This document shows positions 18,447 through 27,267 of a DNA stretch of 64,000 bases, piece by piece. Both the position numbers and the translations under genes were made by a program. The notes beneath the pieces are model-generated. The model was given only the letters and a program-made list of their open reading frames with translations, did not search any database and was not told where the DNA came from. Origin of the DNA: Acidisphaera sp. L21 (GTDB taxonomy: Bacteria; Pseudomonadota; Alphaproteobacteria; Acetobacterales; Acetobacteraceae); contig NZ_LMUY01000008.1 in assembly GCF_009765685.1 (NCBI RefSeq), positions 1 through 64,000 on the forward strand, read 5' to 3'. Positions within the stretch are counted from its first letter, which is position 1, and every line of letters starts with the position of its first letter.

Positions 18447-19657
18447 TACTCAGCCGCCTGACGACGCGGCGCGCTGCTGCCGATGGCAGCGATCCCGCGC
18501 GCCAGGTCCTCACAGATATCGGCCGAATCTTCCAACCCGACCGACAGTCGGATGACCCCATCGGTGATGCCGAGGCGCGCGCGCTCCTCCGCGCCAATCC
18601 GCATATGCGTCGTCGTCGCGGGATGGGTGGCCAGCGACTTCGAGTCACCAAGGTTGTTGCTGATCGCGATCAGGCGGAAGGCGTTCATGAACTCGAACGC
18701 AGCTGCCTTTCCGCCCTTCAACTCGAACGTGACGAGCGTGCCGCCATCGGACATCTGGGACATGGCCAACTCGTGCTGGGGATGGTCTTTCCTGGTGGGG
18801 TAAAGCACCCGCCCGATCTGCGATTGCTGCGACAGGAACTCGGCCACGATTGCTGCCCGTTGGCATCCAGCTTCGACCCGAAGAGCCAATGTTTCCAGGC
18901 CCTTCAGCAGCAACCAGGCGTTAAATGGCGACAGGCTGGGGCCGGTGTTGCGAATGAAGGGCTGCAGCGTCCCCTCGATCCACTCCTTGTTCCCAAGCAC
19001 AGCGCCACCGAGCGCGCGGCCTTGGCCATCGATATGCTTTGTGCAGGAGTAGACGACGATGTCGGCGCCAAGGGTTAGCGGTTGCTGCAGCAGGGGCGTG
19101 GCAAACACGTTGTCGACGACGACGAGCGCACCGGCCGCGTGGGCCATCGCGCAAACCGCGCGTAGGTCGATCACGTCCAACATTGGGTTGGAGGGGCTTT
19201 CGACGAGAACCATCGTCGCCGGGCGCTCGAATGCTGCCCGCCACTGGCCTAAATCGTGGCCATCGACGAATTCCGTCTCGATGCCGTAGCGGGGCAGGAG
19301 GGTCGACACGATCCAGTGGCATGAGCCGAACAGCGCACGGGATGCGACGACGCGGTCGCCGGTCTTAAGGTGGCTCAGCATCGCGGCATGGATTGCAGCC
19401 ATGCCTGTCGCCGTCACCCGGCACGCCTCTGCCCTTTCGACCGCGGCCAACCTGTCCTCCAACATGGTCACAGTTGGATTGCCGAAACGGGAATACTGAT
19501 AGTGCGGCTTCGTGCCGTCGAAGGCGGCTTCGGCCTCCTCGGCACTGCTGTAAGTGAAGCCGGATGTAAGGAAGAGGGCTTCGCTGGTCTCCCCGAACGG
19601 GGTGCGTTGCAACCCGGCTTGCACCAGGCGAGTCGCAATCCGATGATCAGCGTTCAT
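18446..19657 (-). CDS. metZ: O-succinylhomoserine sulfhydrylase
   Basis: A 403-residue PLP enzyme of the Cys/Met metabolism family that adds sulfide to O-succinylhomoserine to give homocysteine. The PLP lysine is in YSCTKHIDGQGRALGG, and SNPMLDVIDL and NTGPSLSPFNAWL fit the MetZ subgroup. Family members acting on O-acetylhomoserine are hard to separate by eye. A SAM-II riboswitch precedes it by about 100 bases, so its expression is expected to fall when S-adenosylmethionine is plentiful. Ribosome site GGAAAGG lies about 10 bases before the ATG. Confidence 0.93.
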   Translation of the reverse strand: MNADHRIATRLVQAGLQRTPFGETSEALFLTSGFTYSSAEEAEAAFDGTKPHYQYSRFGNPTVTMLEDRLAAVERAEACRVTATGMAAIHAAMLSHLKTGDRVVASRALFGSCHWIVSTLLPRYGIETEFVDGHDLGQWRAAFERPATMVLVESPSNPMLDVIDLRAVCAMAHAAGALVVVDNVFATPLLQQPLTLGADIVVYSCTKHIDGQGRALGGAVLGNKEWIEGTLQPFIRNTGPSLSPFNAWLLLKGLETLALRVEAGCQRAAIVAEFLSQQSQIGRVLYPTRKDHPQHELAMSQMSDGGTLVTFELKGGKAAAFEFMNAFRLIAISNNLGDSKSLATHPATTTHMRIGAEERARLGITDGVIRLSVGLEDSADICEDLARGIAAIGSSAPRRQAAE

Positions 19658-19682
19658 AGCAATGGCCTTTCCAGCGGTTCGG

Positions 19683-19750
19683 CTGCCGTCTGGCAGCGGG
19701 GCGAAACGAACCAGCCGTGGACGCCCGACGCCGACAGAGTTTGGCTGTCG
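19683..19750 (-). promoter_or_regulatory. Two hairpins in the metZ leader
   Basis: Between the riboswitch aptamer and metZ there are two short perfect stems. CGACAG/CTGTCG spans 19732-19750, and GCTGCC/GGCAGC spans 19682-19697, close to the ribosome site. Neither is followed by a T run on the minus strand, so they look more like parts of an expression platform acting on translation than intrinsic terminators. This is inference from base pairing only. Confidence 0.4.
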
Positions 19751-19756
19751 AACGCG

Positions 19757-19816
19757 AGGCCTCTTTAGCGCGCTTATTTAGCCTCGCCGCAATCCGGCCG
19801 GACAAATCACGAGGGA
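19757..19816 (-). promoter_or_regulatory. SAM-II riboswitch (metA/metX-type leader)
   Basis: Read on the minus strand, the leader has the ordered elements of a SAM-II aptamer: stem CCTCG (19810-19814), then TGATTTG, a GC-rich loop strand, then closing CGAGG (19782-19786), then CTAAATAAG, and GCTAAAGAGG (19760-19769) at the 3' end, which would form the pseudoknot. This class is compact (about 60 bases), binds S-adenosylmethionine and occurs upstream of homoserine acyltransferase and sulfhydrylase genes in alphaproteobacteria. The order, spacing and conserved AAA/GCTAAA letters fit; a covariance search was not possible. Confidence 0.85.
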
Positions 19817-19884
19817 AGCGTAGTTTATCTTTCACCGGTTGCGCCGTCAACGCGCAGTTTCTATAAGGGCGCGATGGCGCGAGC

Positions 19885-19958
19885 GCGGGTGTAGTTCAAT
19901 GGTAGAACGGCAGCTTCCCAAGCTGCATACGAGGGTTCGATTCCCTCCACCCGCTCCA
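19885..19958 (+). tRNA. tRNA-Gly (anticodon CCC)
   Basis: A complete cloverleaf: acceptor GCGGGTG pairs with CACCCGC, the D-arm contains GTTCAATGGTAGAAC, the anticodon stem GCAGC/GCTGC encloses TTCCCAA (anticodon CCC), and the T-arm is AGGGTTCGATTCCCT. The discriminator base T and an encoded CCA follow. It lies between the divergent metZ leader and rsmG. Confidence 0.97.
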
Positions 19959-19993
19959 TTCTCTCCGCTCCGGCCATCCGCCTTATTTCGGAG

Positions 19994-20560
19994 ATGAGTG
20001 TTTCACGTGAAACACAGCGTGGGCGATACATTTCGCTGCTACGACGCTGGGGTGCCGCGCTCAACCTCACCGCCACCAACAGTGCTTCCGAGGTGGCACT
20101 GAACACCCTCATCGACGATTGCCTCTGCATCGTGCCGCACCTGCCACCCGGCCTGGATCGGCTGATTGACCTCGGGACCGGCCAGGGTTTTCCCGCAATT
20201 CCAATTGCAATCGAAACAGGGGTTGTCCTCGATCTTGTCGAAGCGGATCGCCGCAAGGCAGCCTTCCTGACCACGACCCTCGCCACGCTGGGCCTGCGTG
20301 GTCATGTGCATACGTCTCGGATCGAAGCCACGGCCCTACCACCGGCCGAATGCGTCACCGCACGTGCGTTGGCGCCGCTTTCGGCCCTGATCCCCTTGGC
20401 GCAGCCGTTCATCTCCGCGACCGGTTGCGGGCTATTTCTAAAGGGAGCGTCCGTCGAGGCCGAATTAGCACAGGTCGCCGCCCGATCTGGCTTGTTGATC
20501 GAGCGTCTTCCCACGGATCGCCCTCCCTCTTGTCTCGTCAAAGTGAGCGCCCTCCGCTAA
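19994..20560 (+). CDS. rsmG: 16S rRNA (guanine-527-N7) methyltransferase RsmG
   Basis: A 188-residue Rossmann-fold methyltransferase (GidB) that modifies G527 of 16S rRNA using S-adenosylmethionine. The cofactor motif is LIDLGTGQGFPAIPIAI, and EADRRKAAFL and VTARALAPLS are conserved in RsmG. It heads the rsmG-parA-parB group usual near alphaproteobacterial origins, but mnmE and mnmG, its usual upstream partners, are absent here. A parS site is embedded in codons 2-7, so the reading SVSRET is fixed by the DNA site. Confidence 0.95.
   Translation: MSVSRETQRGRYISLLRRWGAALNLTATNSASEVALNTLIDDCLCIVPHLPPGLDRLIDLGTGQGFPAIPIAIETGVVLDLVEADRRKAAFLTTTLATLGLRGHVHTSRIEATALPPAECVTARALAPLSALIPLAQPFISATGCGLFLKGASVEAELAQVAARSGLLIERLPTDRPPSCLVKVSALR
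19999..20014. other. parS: parS centromere site (perfect 16-bp palindrome)
   Basis: TGTTTCACGTGAAACA matches the universal parS consensus at every position, and the palindrome extends to 18 bases (GTGTTTCACGTGAAACAC). It lies inside the 5' end of rsmG, 570 bases upstream of parA. ParB binds such sites and spreads to build the segregation complex that ParA moves. The location within rsmG rather than in a spacer is a strict constraint on that protein's N-terminus. Confidence 0.95.
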
Positions 20561-20569
20561 GACGCTTGC

Positions 20570-21382
20570 GTGATCGACAACCAAACCACCACTTCTCCCC
20601 ATATCATCGCGATCGCCAACCAGAAGGGAGGCGTTGGGAAAACTACCACTGCGCTCAACCTCGGCACCGCCCTCGCGCAGAGCGGCCTGCGGGTTTTGAT
20701 TGTCGACTTGGACCCCCAGGGCAATGCCTCCACCGGGTTGGACATCCCGCGATCCGATCGCCAACCCGGCTGTTACAACAGCATCACCGGGCGGGCAGAG
20801 TTGGATGAGTGCATCCGCGCCACACAGGTCGAGGGATTATTCATCATCCCGGCCGAACCGGACCTCGCCGGGGCCGAAATTGAATTGGTGGACCAGCCGA
20901 ACCGCGAGTTCTGCCTGCAGCGCGCGCTATCGCACGTGCAAGGCTTCCCCGTCATCATCATCGACTGCCCGCCCAGCCTGGGGCTACTCACGTTGAATGG
21001 CCTAGTCGCCGCCACGACTGTGCTAGTCCCCCTACAGTGTGAGTTTTTCGCCCTGGAGGGATTGAGCCAGCTAGCCCAGACCGTCGACCGTGTGCGAGGC
21101 TCGTTCAATCAGCGCGCCGTGATCGAGGGGATCGTCCTGACCATGTATGATCGGCGAAACAACCTATCTGAACTCGTCGCAGCTGATGCACGAAGCTTCT
21201 TCGGCCAGCGGGTCTACGAAACGGTCATCCCGCGCAGCGTTCGGGTGTCGGAGGCGCCAAGCCACGGCAAACCGGTGATGTTGTACGACCCGAGATCCGC
21301 CGGCGCCCTGGCTTATGGCAAGATGGCGCAGGAACTGAGCGATCGTTTTCACCTCCGCACGACAGCGAGGGCTGACGCATGA
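20570..21382 (+). CDS. parA: Chromosome partitioning ATPase ParA
   Basis: A 270-residue Walker-type ATPase that drives separation of replicated origins. The deviant Walker A motif is NQKGGVGKTTTALNL and the Walker B aspartate is in VIIIDCPPSLGLLT; LIVDLDPQGNASTGL is the switch region. No N-terminal DNA-binding extension, so it is the chromosomal type. Start is the GTG at 20570, 10 bases after rsmG; its stop overlaps the parB ATG (ATGA). Confidence 0.97.
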   Translation: MIDNQTTTSPHIIAIANQKGGVGKTTTALNLGTALAQSGLRVLIVDLDPQGNASTGLDIPRSDRQPGCYNSITGRAELDECIRATQVEGLFIIPAEPDLAGAEIELVDQPNREFCLQRALSHVQGFPVIIIDCPPSLGLLTLNGLVAATTVLVPLQCEFFALEGLSQLAQTVDRVRGSFNQRAVIEGIVLTMYDRRNNLSELVAADARSFFGQRVYETVIPRSVRVSEAPSHGKPVMLYDPRSAGALAYGKMAQELSDRFHLRTTARADA

Positions 21383-22248
21383 GGGATCCCAGCCCCCGTC
21401 TAGGCCGCGGCCTCGCCGCGCTGCTTGGCGATAGCCTGCAGCCCCCACCGCCATCGTCGATTGGCATGATGGATGTCCACACGCTGGAGCCGAGTCCATT
21501 TCAGCCACGTGGCGCAATTCGCGAGGACGATCTCAACGAACTCGCTGCGTCCATCCGGGCGCGAGGCGTTCTGCAACCCATTTTGGTGCGCCCGCACCCG
21601 GGCCGCCCCGGACAGTTCCAAATCATCGCTGGTGAGCGACGGTGGCGGGCAGCGCAACTCGCTGGCGTCACGTCCGTGCCGTGCTTCGTTCGCAACCTGG
21701 CCGATACCGATGCCAGCGCAGCCGCTTTGGTGGAGAACCTGCAGCGGAAGGATCTGAACCCGATTGAAGAAGCAGAGGGCTTCCGCCGCCTTGTCGAGGA
21801 ATTTGGCCTGACGCAGGAGGAACTTGGCGTCGCTATTGGGAAATCCCGCAGCCACGTTGCCAATCTGATGCGTCTATTGGCCCTACCCGGCGACGTCATC
21901 GCCTTCGTTCGCGACGGCACCCTCAGCGCTGGCCATGCCCGTGCTGCCCTTGCCTGCGCGGACCCGGCGGCGGCGGCGGCACAGATGATTGCCCGTGGCC
22001 TCAACGTTCGCCAAGCTGAAGCACTGGCGACACCCAAATCACCCAAAAAGCCCGATGGCAGCGCCCACAGCAGCGCGCTGGCGCAAAGCACTGCCGACCT
22101 ACGCGCTGTCGAGGCTGATCTTGCCGAGCAACTCGGCCTGCAAGTGGCAATTAGCTTCAACGGCAAAGGCGGTGCGGTCACCCTGCATTACCAAACCCTC
22201 GATCAACTCGACCACATCATCGCGAAACTCGGTCACCGCAGCCTCTAG
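21379..22248 (+). CDS. parB: Chromosome partitioning protein ParB
   Basis: A 289-residue DNA-binding CTPase. The N-terminal domain carries PSPFQPRGAIREDDLNELAASI and the nucleotide-binding motif region LVRPHPGRPGQFQIIAGERRWRA; the helix-turn-helix is LTQEELGVAIGKSRSHVANLMRLL; and a C-terminal dimerisation domain ends after the last helix. It binds the parS in rsmG. Translationally coupled to parA. The 144 bases after parB hold no gene I can support. Confidence 0.97.
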   Translation: MRDPSPRLGRGLAALLGDSLQPPPPSSIGMMDVHTLEPSPFQPRGAIREDDLNELAASIRARGVLQPILVRPHPGRPGQFQIIAGERRWRAAQLAGVTSVPCFVRNLADTDASAAALVENLQRKDLNPIEEAEGFRRLVEEFGLTQEELGVAIGKSRSHVANLMRLLALPGDVIAFVRDGTLSAGHARAALACADPAAAAAQMIARGLNVRQAEALATPKSPKKPDGSAHSSALAQSTADLRAVEADLAEQLGLQVAISFNGKGGAVTLHYQTLDQLDHIIAKLGHRSL

Positions 22249-22392
22249 CAGGCAGTAGGGCCAAACGCACCAAGCTGTGATCAATACAATGGTTTGAAGC
22301 AGCGACGATCCACTCCCTTGCCAAGCGAGCGAACCCCACGTCCGTACCTGGCCCAACGGGGAAGAATGACATAGAGCCGCGCCAAGACGCTC

Positions 22393-23403
22393 CTACCGGC
22401 CGCGGCCTCCGACACTCCGCGCCACGACGCCAAGCAGCCGCCCGGCAATCGCCAGATCGGGTGAGGCGGCGCGCTTACAGGCAATATCCGCCTCCCGAAT
22501 AGCGCGGCCAAGGCCTTCCAGCCTGGCCGTTGACCAACGTTGCACCTCCTGCAGGAACGCAGGCATTTGGCGGGGATAGATCGGCGGCTGCAATGTGCGG
22601 CAAGCCTCTTCCGCCGAGCGCCCCTCATCCACCAGCAACCGGACCTTCAGGATGCGCTGCACTTGGCTCGCCAGCACCGCCAACACGCCGGGCCCGGTGG
22701 CGCCATCCCGCCCCAACTCCTCAAGCAGCGTGTCGCATAACACGACGCGGCCGGACAACGCTGCCGAAATAGCCGCGCTCAGCGTCGCATCTAGGCTGAT
22801 GGAGCAGCAGGCCTGCGCCTCCTCCAGAGTGACGGTGCCAGACTGCGCTGCATAGAGCCGCAGCTTCTCCAGTTCGCCGCGCCGACGCGTCGAATCACCG
22901 GCTAATTCGGTCGTGAGGAACGCAAGCGCACTCGGCTCTACACTCAACCCGGCTTCCGACAACACGCGCTTGATCTCGGATGACACCGCCGCGCCAGTAT
23001 CTGGGTAGCAGGCTATCGCCGCCCATTGCGGCTGCTTCTCCGCCATGACCCGCAGTTTGGAGCGCGGCGTCAGCGCACCAGTCTCCAGCACGATCAGCGT
23101 ATCGGCCCGATACTTGGACAAGCCTTCGACGATTGCAGCCAGCCCGTCTGTCGCATCCTGCACCCGAACGACCCGGCGGCCGCCTGTGAGCGACAGGCTG
23201 GTCACCTCGTCCCGAAGACGCCCATGCTCGTCGCGCGTCAGCACCGCCGATCTGAATGGGTCGGAGACAGCGCCAATCACTGCAAGGGTGGCCGACATGG
23301 CGTGATCTCGAACGCGCCCGGTGTCTTCCCCGTATAGGAGGATCCCGATATAGGGCGCCGGGTCCTTCAAAACCCCCGCGATCTGATGGGAGGCTATCTT
23401 CAC
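22393..23403 (-). CDS. holA: DNA polymerase III subunit delta
   Basis: A 336-residue clamp-loader subunit (delta) that opens the beta clamp. The family pattern is visible: GILLYGEDTGRVRDHA near the N-terminus, TGGRRVVRVQDATDG, and AIACYPDTGAAVSSEIKRVL in the middle, followed by an all-helical C-terminal collar domain. Start is the ATG 3 bases after the lptE stop. The leuS-lptE-holA order is common in alphaproteobacteria and supports one operon. Confidence 0.93.
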   Translation of the reverse strand: MKIASHQIAGVLKDPAPYIGILLYGEDTGRVRDHAMSATLAVIGAVSDPFRSAVLTRDEHGRLRDEVTSLSLTGGRRVVRVQDATDGLAAIVEGLSKYRADTLIVLETGALTPRSKLRVMAEKQPQWAAIACYPDTGAAVSSEIKRVLSEAGLSVEPSALAFLTTELAGDSTRRRGELEKLRLYAAQSGTVTLEEAQACCSISLDATLSAAISAALSGRVVLCDTLLEELGRDGATGPGVLAVLASQVQRILKVRLLVDEGRSAEEACRTLQPPIYPRQMPAFLQEVQRWSTARLEGLGRAIREADIACKRAASPDLAIAGRLLGVVARSVGGRGR

Positions 23404-23406
23404 GAC

Positions 23407-23943
23407 CTAGCTCGCGGGTGCGTGCCGGTTGAAATATGAGCCGAGTTGCAGCGTGATCTGGTCCGCCACCGACTCGGCCAGACGCTTCTGTGCCGTCTCC
23501 TGTGCCAGATCGGCCTCGAAATACTGCTGGTCGATGATGTTCACGCCATCAAGCGCACGGGCAGTGCCGCTGGTGACCAACGTATTGCCCGGGTCCAGCC
23601 GCTTCAGCGACCAGGTTGCCGACCCGGTCTCACGAATCCGGGTCGCCGTGGCATCCTGCTGAATGCCCACGATGTCTGTCGATACGCTGAAACTGACAGA
23701 CAATTCGTAGGTCTTGGCCAACGCCTCGCCTGGGTCGTTTAGCCGCTGCTGCAACGCCTGACGCAGTAATTGGCCGTATCGCTCAGGAATGACACCGATA
23801 TCGACCCTGCCCATTTCGTGCCGCGCTGGGCTGTTCTTGCCACGAACGGCGTAGACCGGCTGGAAACCGCAGCCAGACAGCGCCAGCCCAGCTGCGAGCA
23901 GCAAGCTGCGGCGTGCCAGCCGTGCCTGGGCGAAAGTGGTCAC
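23407..23943 (-). CDS. lptE: LPS-assembly lipoprotein LptE
   Basis: A 178-residue outer-membrane lipoprotein that plugs the LptD barrel and delivers lipopolysaccharide to the surface. A twin-Arg-like basic start is followed by a lipobox ([12 protein letters not shown]), the GCGFxPxY pattern being the LptE signature. The mature part has the alternating strands of LptE, ending in a helix with [17 protein letters not shown]. Its ATG overlaps the leuS stop (ATGA). Confidence 0.92.
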   Translation of the reverse strand: MTTFAQARLARRSLLLAAGLALSGCGFQPVYAVRGKNSPARHEMGRVDIGVIPERYGQLLRQALQQRLNDPGEALAKTYELSVSFSVSTDIVGIQQDATATRIRETGSATWSLKRLDPGNTLVTSGTARALDGVNIIDQQYFEADLAQETAQKRLAESVADQITLQLGSYFNRHAPAS

Positions 23944-26549
23944 GCCTTCACCGCGAAGCTCACGATGCGTCCGGGCACGTAGATTTGCTTGACGATCGTC
24001 TTGCCTGCCAGCAGTCGCGCCACGTTCTCCTCCGCTGCCGCCGCTGCAAGCACCGTCTCCTCGGACGCGCCGACTGCCACCTCAATCGTCCCGCGGAGTT
24101 TGCCACCGACCTGCACGGCAATCGTTGCAGTAGTTTCCACCAGCAACGCCGGGTCTGCCACTGGCCAGGTCAAGTCAGGTGCGTTCCCCTGGGTGAGGTG
24201 CAATTGGGACAGGATCTCCGCCGCCAGATGCGGCATCATCGGCGCCATCAGTCGGGCAAACACGTCGAACGCCTGCCGAACCTCCGCCGCGCCGGCATCA
24301 TCTGCCAGGGCAAGCCCGCGATTGGCGTCCGAAATTGCGTTCAGCAGTTCGTGCAGCCGCGCCACGGCGACATTGAACGCAAACTGGTCCAGCGCTATCG
24401 TCACACTCGCGATCGTCCGGTGCACGGCCCGGGTCAGCACGCCGGTTTTTGATGTTCCATGGTCCGGCCGCTCGGCAATCGCCTGCGCCAGGCGATACAG
24501 CCGTTGGGTAAAGCGGTGTGCGCCGGCGATGCCCGTTTCGGTCCACTCCATGTCCCGTTCGGGCGGATTGTCAGACAATACAAACCACCGCGCCGTGTCG
24601 GCACCGTAACGACCAATGATCTCCTGCGGGTCGATCGTGTTGCGCTTGGACTTCGACATCTTGTCGATGGCACTCACGTTCACTGGCCCGCCCGTGGCGA
24701 TCTCGACTACGACGCCATCCGGCCGCCGCTCGATCTCGGTCGGATATAGCCAGCGCCCATCGGGTGCGCGGTAGCTCTCGTGCGTCACCATTCCCTGGGT
24801 AAACAACCCGGCAAATGGCTCATCCACGTCCACGATATCGGCGGCGTGCATCGCCCGGGTGAAGAAACGAGCATACAGCAGATGCAGGATGGCGTGGTCG
24901 ATGCCGCCGACATACTGGTCGACCGGCATCCAATGTGCCGCGGCGGCGTTCGCCACTGGCTCGACCGCATTCGGGCTGCAGAACCGCGCGAAATACCACG
25001 AGCTATCGACGAAGGTGTCCAGCGTGTCGGTTTCGCGCTCTGCCCGGCCGCCGCAGGTCGGGCAGGCGACCACGCGCCACGCGTCGTGGCGATCCAGCGG
25101 ATTGCCGGGCAGATCGAAGTCGACATCCTCCGGCAGCACCACCGGCAGTTCGGCCTCTGGCACCGGCACCACGCCACAGCTTGGGCAGTGCACCACCGGG
25201 ATCGGGCAACCCCAGTAACGCTGCCGGCTCACCCCCCAGTCCCGCATGCGCCAGTTGGTCACGCCATTGCCCTGGCCGCCCTCGGTCAGGCGCTGGATGA
25301 CGGTCTTCACCGCATCCGAACTGGACACGCCATCCAGGAAGCCGGAGTTGATCATTTCCCCCGGCCCGTCATACGCCTTCGTGTCGATCTGGAACGACGC
25401 CGCGTCCTCGCCTGGCGGCAGCACCACTGGCACGACGTCCAGGCCGTATTTCCGGGCAAAATCCAGGTCGCGCTGATCGCCGCACGGGCAGCCAAATATG
25501 GCGCCGGTGCCGTATTCCATCAGCACGAAATTGGCGATCCAGACCGGGACGACGCGGCCATCGAACGGGTGGCGCACCTTGAACCCGGTGTCGTAACCAC
25601 GCTTCTCCGCACCTTCGATCGCTGCCTCGCTGGTGCCCAACGCGCGGCACTCGGCGACGAACGCCGCGGCAGCCGGGTCGGCGGCGGTCGCGGCGGCGGC
25701 CAGCGGATGCTCGGGCGCAACCGCCAGAAACGACATGCCGAACAGCGTGTCTGGCCGGGTCGTGTAGACCTCTACATTGCCGATTTCACCCACTGGATCC
25801 GCCAGGGCAAAACGCACCCGGGCACCCTCGCTGCGACCGATCCATTTGGACTGCATGGCACGGACCCGGTCCGGCCAACGGTCCAGCCCGGGCAGCGCCT
25901 CCAGCAACTCGGGCGCGAATTTGGTGATGCGGAAGAACCACTGCGCCAGTTGACGCTTCTCGACCGGCGCGCCGGACCGCCAGCCGCGGCCGTCAACCAC
26001 CTGCTCGTTGGCCAGCACGGTCTCGTCCACCGGGTCCCAGTTGACCCAGCTTAGCCGACGGTCGACCAGACCCATGCGCATGAAGGACAGGAACAGCTTC
26101 TGCTGCTGGCCGTAATAGGAGGGGTCGCAGGTCGCGAACTCGCGCGTCCAGTCGATCGACAGCCCCATGCGCTGCAATTCGGCCCGCATGGCGTCGATAT
26201 TGCGCCAGGTCCATTCGGCCGGATGCACCTTGCGCTCGCGCGCCGCATTCTCCGCGGGCAGGCCGAACGCGTCCCAGCCCATCGGGTGCAGCACGTTGTA
26301 GCCGGTCGCCCGCTTATACCGCGCCACCACATCGCCCAGTGTGTAGTTGCGGACGTGCCCCATGTGGATGTTCCCGCTGGGATAGGGGAACATCTCCAGC
26401 ACGTAGTATTTCGGCTTGCCATCCGTCGGCACGTCTTCGACCCGGAACGCGCCGGTGTCATCCCACAGGCGCTGCCACCGGGCTTCGATGGCGGCAAAAT
26501 CATAGGCCACCGTGCGATCTACGGTGGACGATGGTGTCTGGTCTTGCAT
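23940..26549 (-). CDS. leuS: Leucyl-tRNA synthetase
   Basis: An 869-residue class I synthetase charging tRNA-Leu. The HIGH-type motif is [17 protein letters not shown] and the KMSKS loop is [14 protein letters not shown]. The editing domain has [20 protein letters not shown], and the zinc-type insert shows two CxxC pairs (CPSC and CPTC). Normal length for bacteria. Starts the leuS-lptE-holA operon; the DUF3576 gene upstream is only 36 bases away and may belong to the same message. Confidence 0.98.
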   Translation of the reverse strand: MQDQTPSSTVDRTVAYDFAAIEARWQRLWDDTGAFRVEDVPTDGKPKYYVLEMFPYPSGNIHMGHVRNYTLGDVVARYKRATGYNVLHPMGWDAFGLPAENAARERKVHPAEWTWRNIDAMRAELQRMGLSIDWTREFATCDPSYYGQQQKLFLSFMRMGLVDRRLSWVNWDPVDETVLANEQVVDGRGWRSGAPVEKRQLAQWFFRITKFAPELLEALPGLDRWPDRVRAMQSKWIGRSEGARVRFALADPVGEIGNVEVYTTRPDTLFGMSFLAVAPEHPLAAAATAADPAAAAFVAECRALGTSEAAIEGAEKRGYDTGFKVRHPFDGRVVPVWIANFVLMEYGTGAIFGCPCGDQRDLDFARKYGLDVVPVVLPPGEDAASFQIDTKAYDGPGEMINSGFLDGVSSSDAVKTVIQRLTEGGQGNGVTNWRMRDWGVSRQRYWGCPIPVVHCPSCGVVPVPEAELPVVLPEDVDFDLPGNPLDRHDAWRVVACPTCGGRAERETDTLDTFVDSSWYFARFCSPNAVEPVANAAAAHWMPVDQYVGGIDHAILHLLYARFFTRAMHAADIVDVDEPFAGLFTQGMVTHESYRAPDGRWLYPTEIERRPDGVVVEIATGGPVNVSAIDKMSKSKRNTIDPQEIIGRYGADTARWFVLSDNPPERDMEWTETGIAGAHRFTQRLYRLAQAIAERPDHGTSKTGVLTRAVHRTIASVTIALDQFAFNVAVARLHELLNAISDANRGLALADDAGAAEVRQAFDVFARLMAPMMPHLAAEILSQLHLTQGNAPDLTWPVADPALLVETTATIAVQVGGKLRGTIEVAVGASEETVLAAAAAEENVARLLAGKTIVKQIYVPGRIVSFAVKA

Positions 26550-26585
26550 GTATGGCTCACACCCATGGGGGCATGGCGGCAGGCT

Positions 26586-27119
26586 TCACTGGCTGGCGGT
26601 CTGCGCCCTCAGCTCGCGCGCCCGCGCCAGCACCTTGTTCTCGATCTCGCCGGTGGTGGTCTGGCTCACCGATGCGTCCACCCACTGGCCATTTTGTTGC
26701 ACTTGGCGGAAAATCGACACCCGAATACCATCGGCGCGCAATTGGCGGCCCAAAATATAGGCCGTTGCCTTGAAACGCTCGCCACCCGCGGTCGGGGGCT
26801 GATACCAGTCGGTGATGATCACTCCGCCGAACGGGTCGGCCGACGCGAGCGGCATGAAGGCCAGCGTGTCCAACGCCCCACGCCACAGATACGCGTTCAC
26901 GCCCAGTGCGGCGCCGTCCTGGCTGCCAGACGTACCGGCGCCCTTGCCAATGCCGAACACCAGGCCCTGATCGCCGCCCATCTTTCCACGATCGCCCTTG
27001 GTGCGGTAGTCCTGATACTCGTTATCCGCCACTGGCCGCGCAGCCGGTCCGCTTCCGCAAGCAGCAGCAGCGAGGGGCAGCAGGAGTGGAAGAAGCCGGA
27101 GATGACGCCGAGTAAACAT
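26586..27119 (-). CDS. DUF3576-family lipoprotein
   Basis: A 177-residue protein with a lipobox-like leader (LPLAAAACGSG). The body contains LGVNAYLWRGALDTLAFMPLASADPFGG and IITDWYQPP, hallmark segments of the alphaproteobacterial DUF3576 family, usually found next to leuS and lptE. An outer-membrane or envelope role is likely by association; the biochemistry is unknown. I chose the ATG giving MFTRRHLRLLPLL, which begins the signal sequence; the frame is open 26 codons earlier. Confidence 0.85.
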   Translation of the reverse strand: MFTRRHLRLLPLLLPLAAAACGSGPAARPVADNEYQDYRTKGDRGKMGGDQGLVFGIGKGAGTSGSQDGAALGVNAYLWRGALDTLAFMPLASADPFGGVIITDWYQPPTAGGERFKATAYILGRQLRADGIRVSIFRQVQQNGQWVDASVSQTTTGEIENKVLARARELRAQTASQ

Positions 27120-27213
27120 GGACCGCCTGCAAGGAAATGCCGCGCAACTGCGACGACCCTGTCTACAGGGAGTTACCCGTAGCGCCAAGGACTTCAATCC
27201 GTCCGCCCAAACG

Positions 27214-27245
27214 AAAAAGGGGCGGCAGATTGCTCTGCCGCCCCC
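27214..27245 (-). terminator. Intrinsic terminator of the porin gene
   Basis: A perfect 11-base stem (27219-27229 with 27234-27244, GGGGCGGCAGA) with a 4-base loop TTGC. On the minus strand it is followed by five T. It lies 22 bases after the porin stop, as expected for a highly expressed gene. Confidence 0.92.
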
Positions 27246-27267
27246 TCTCGATACTAGTAGGCCAGAC

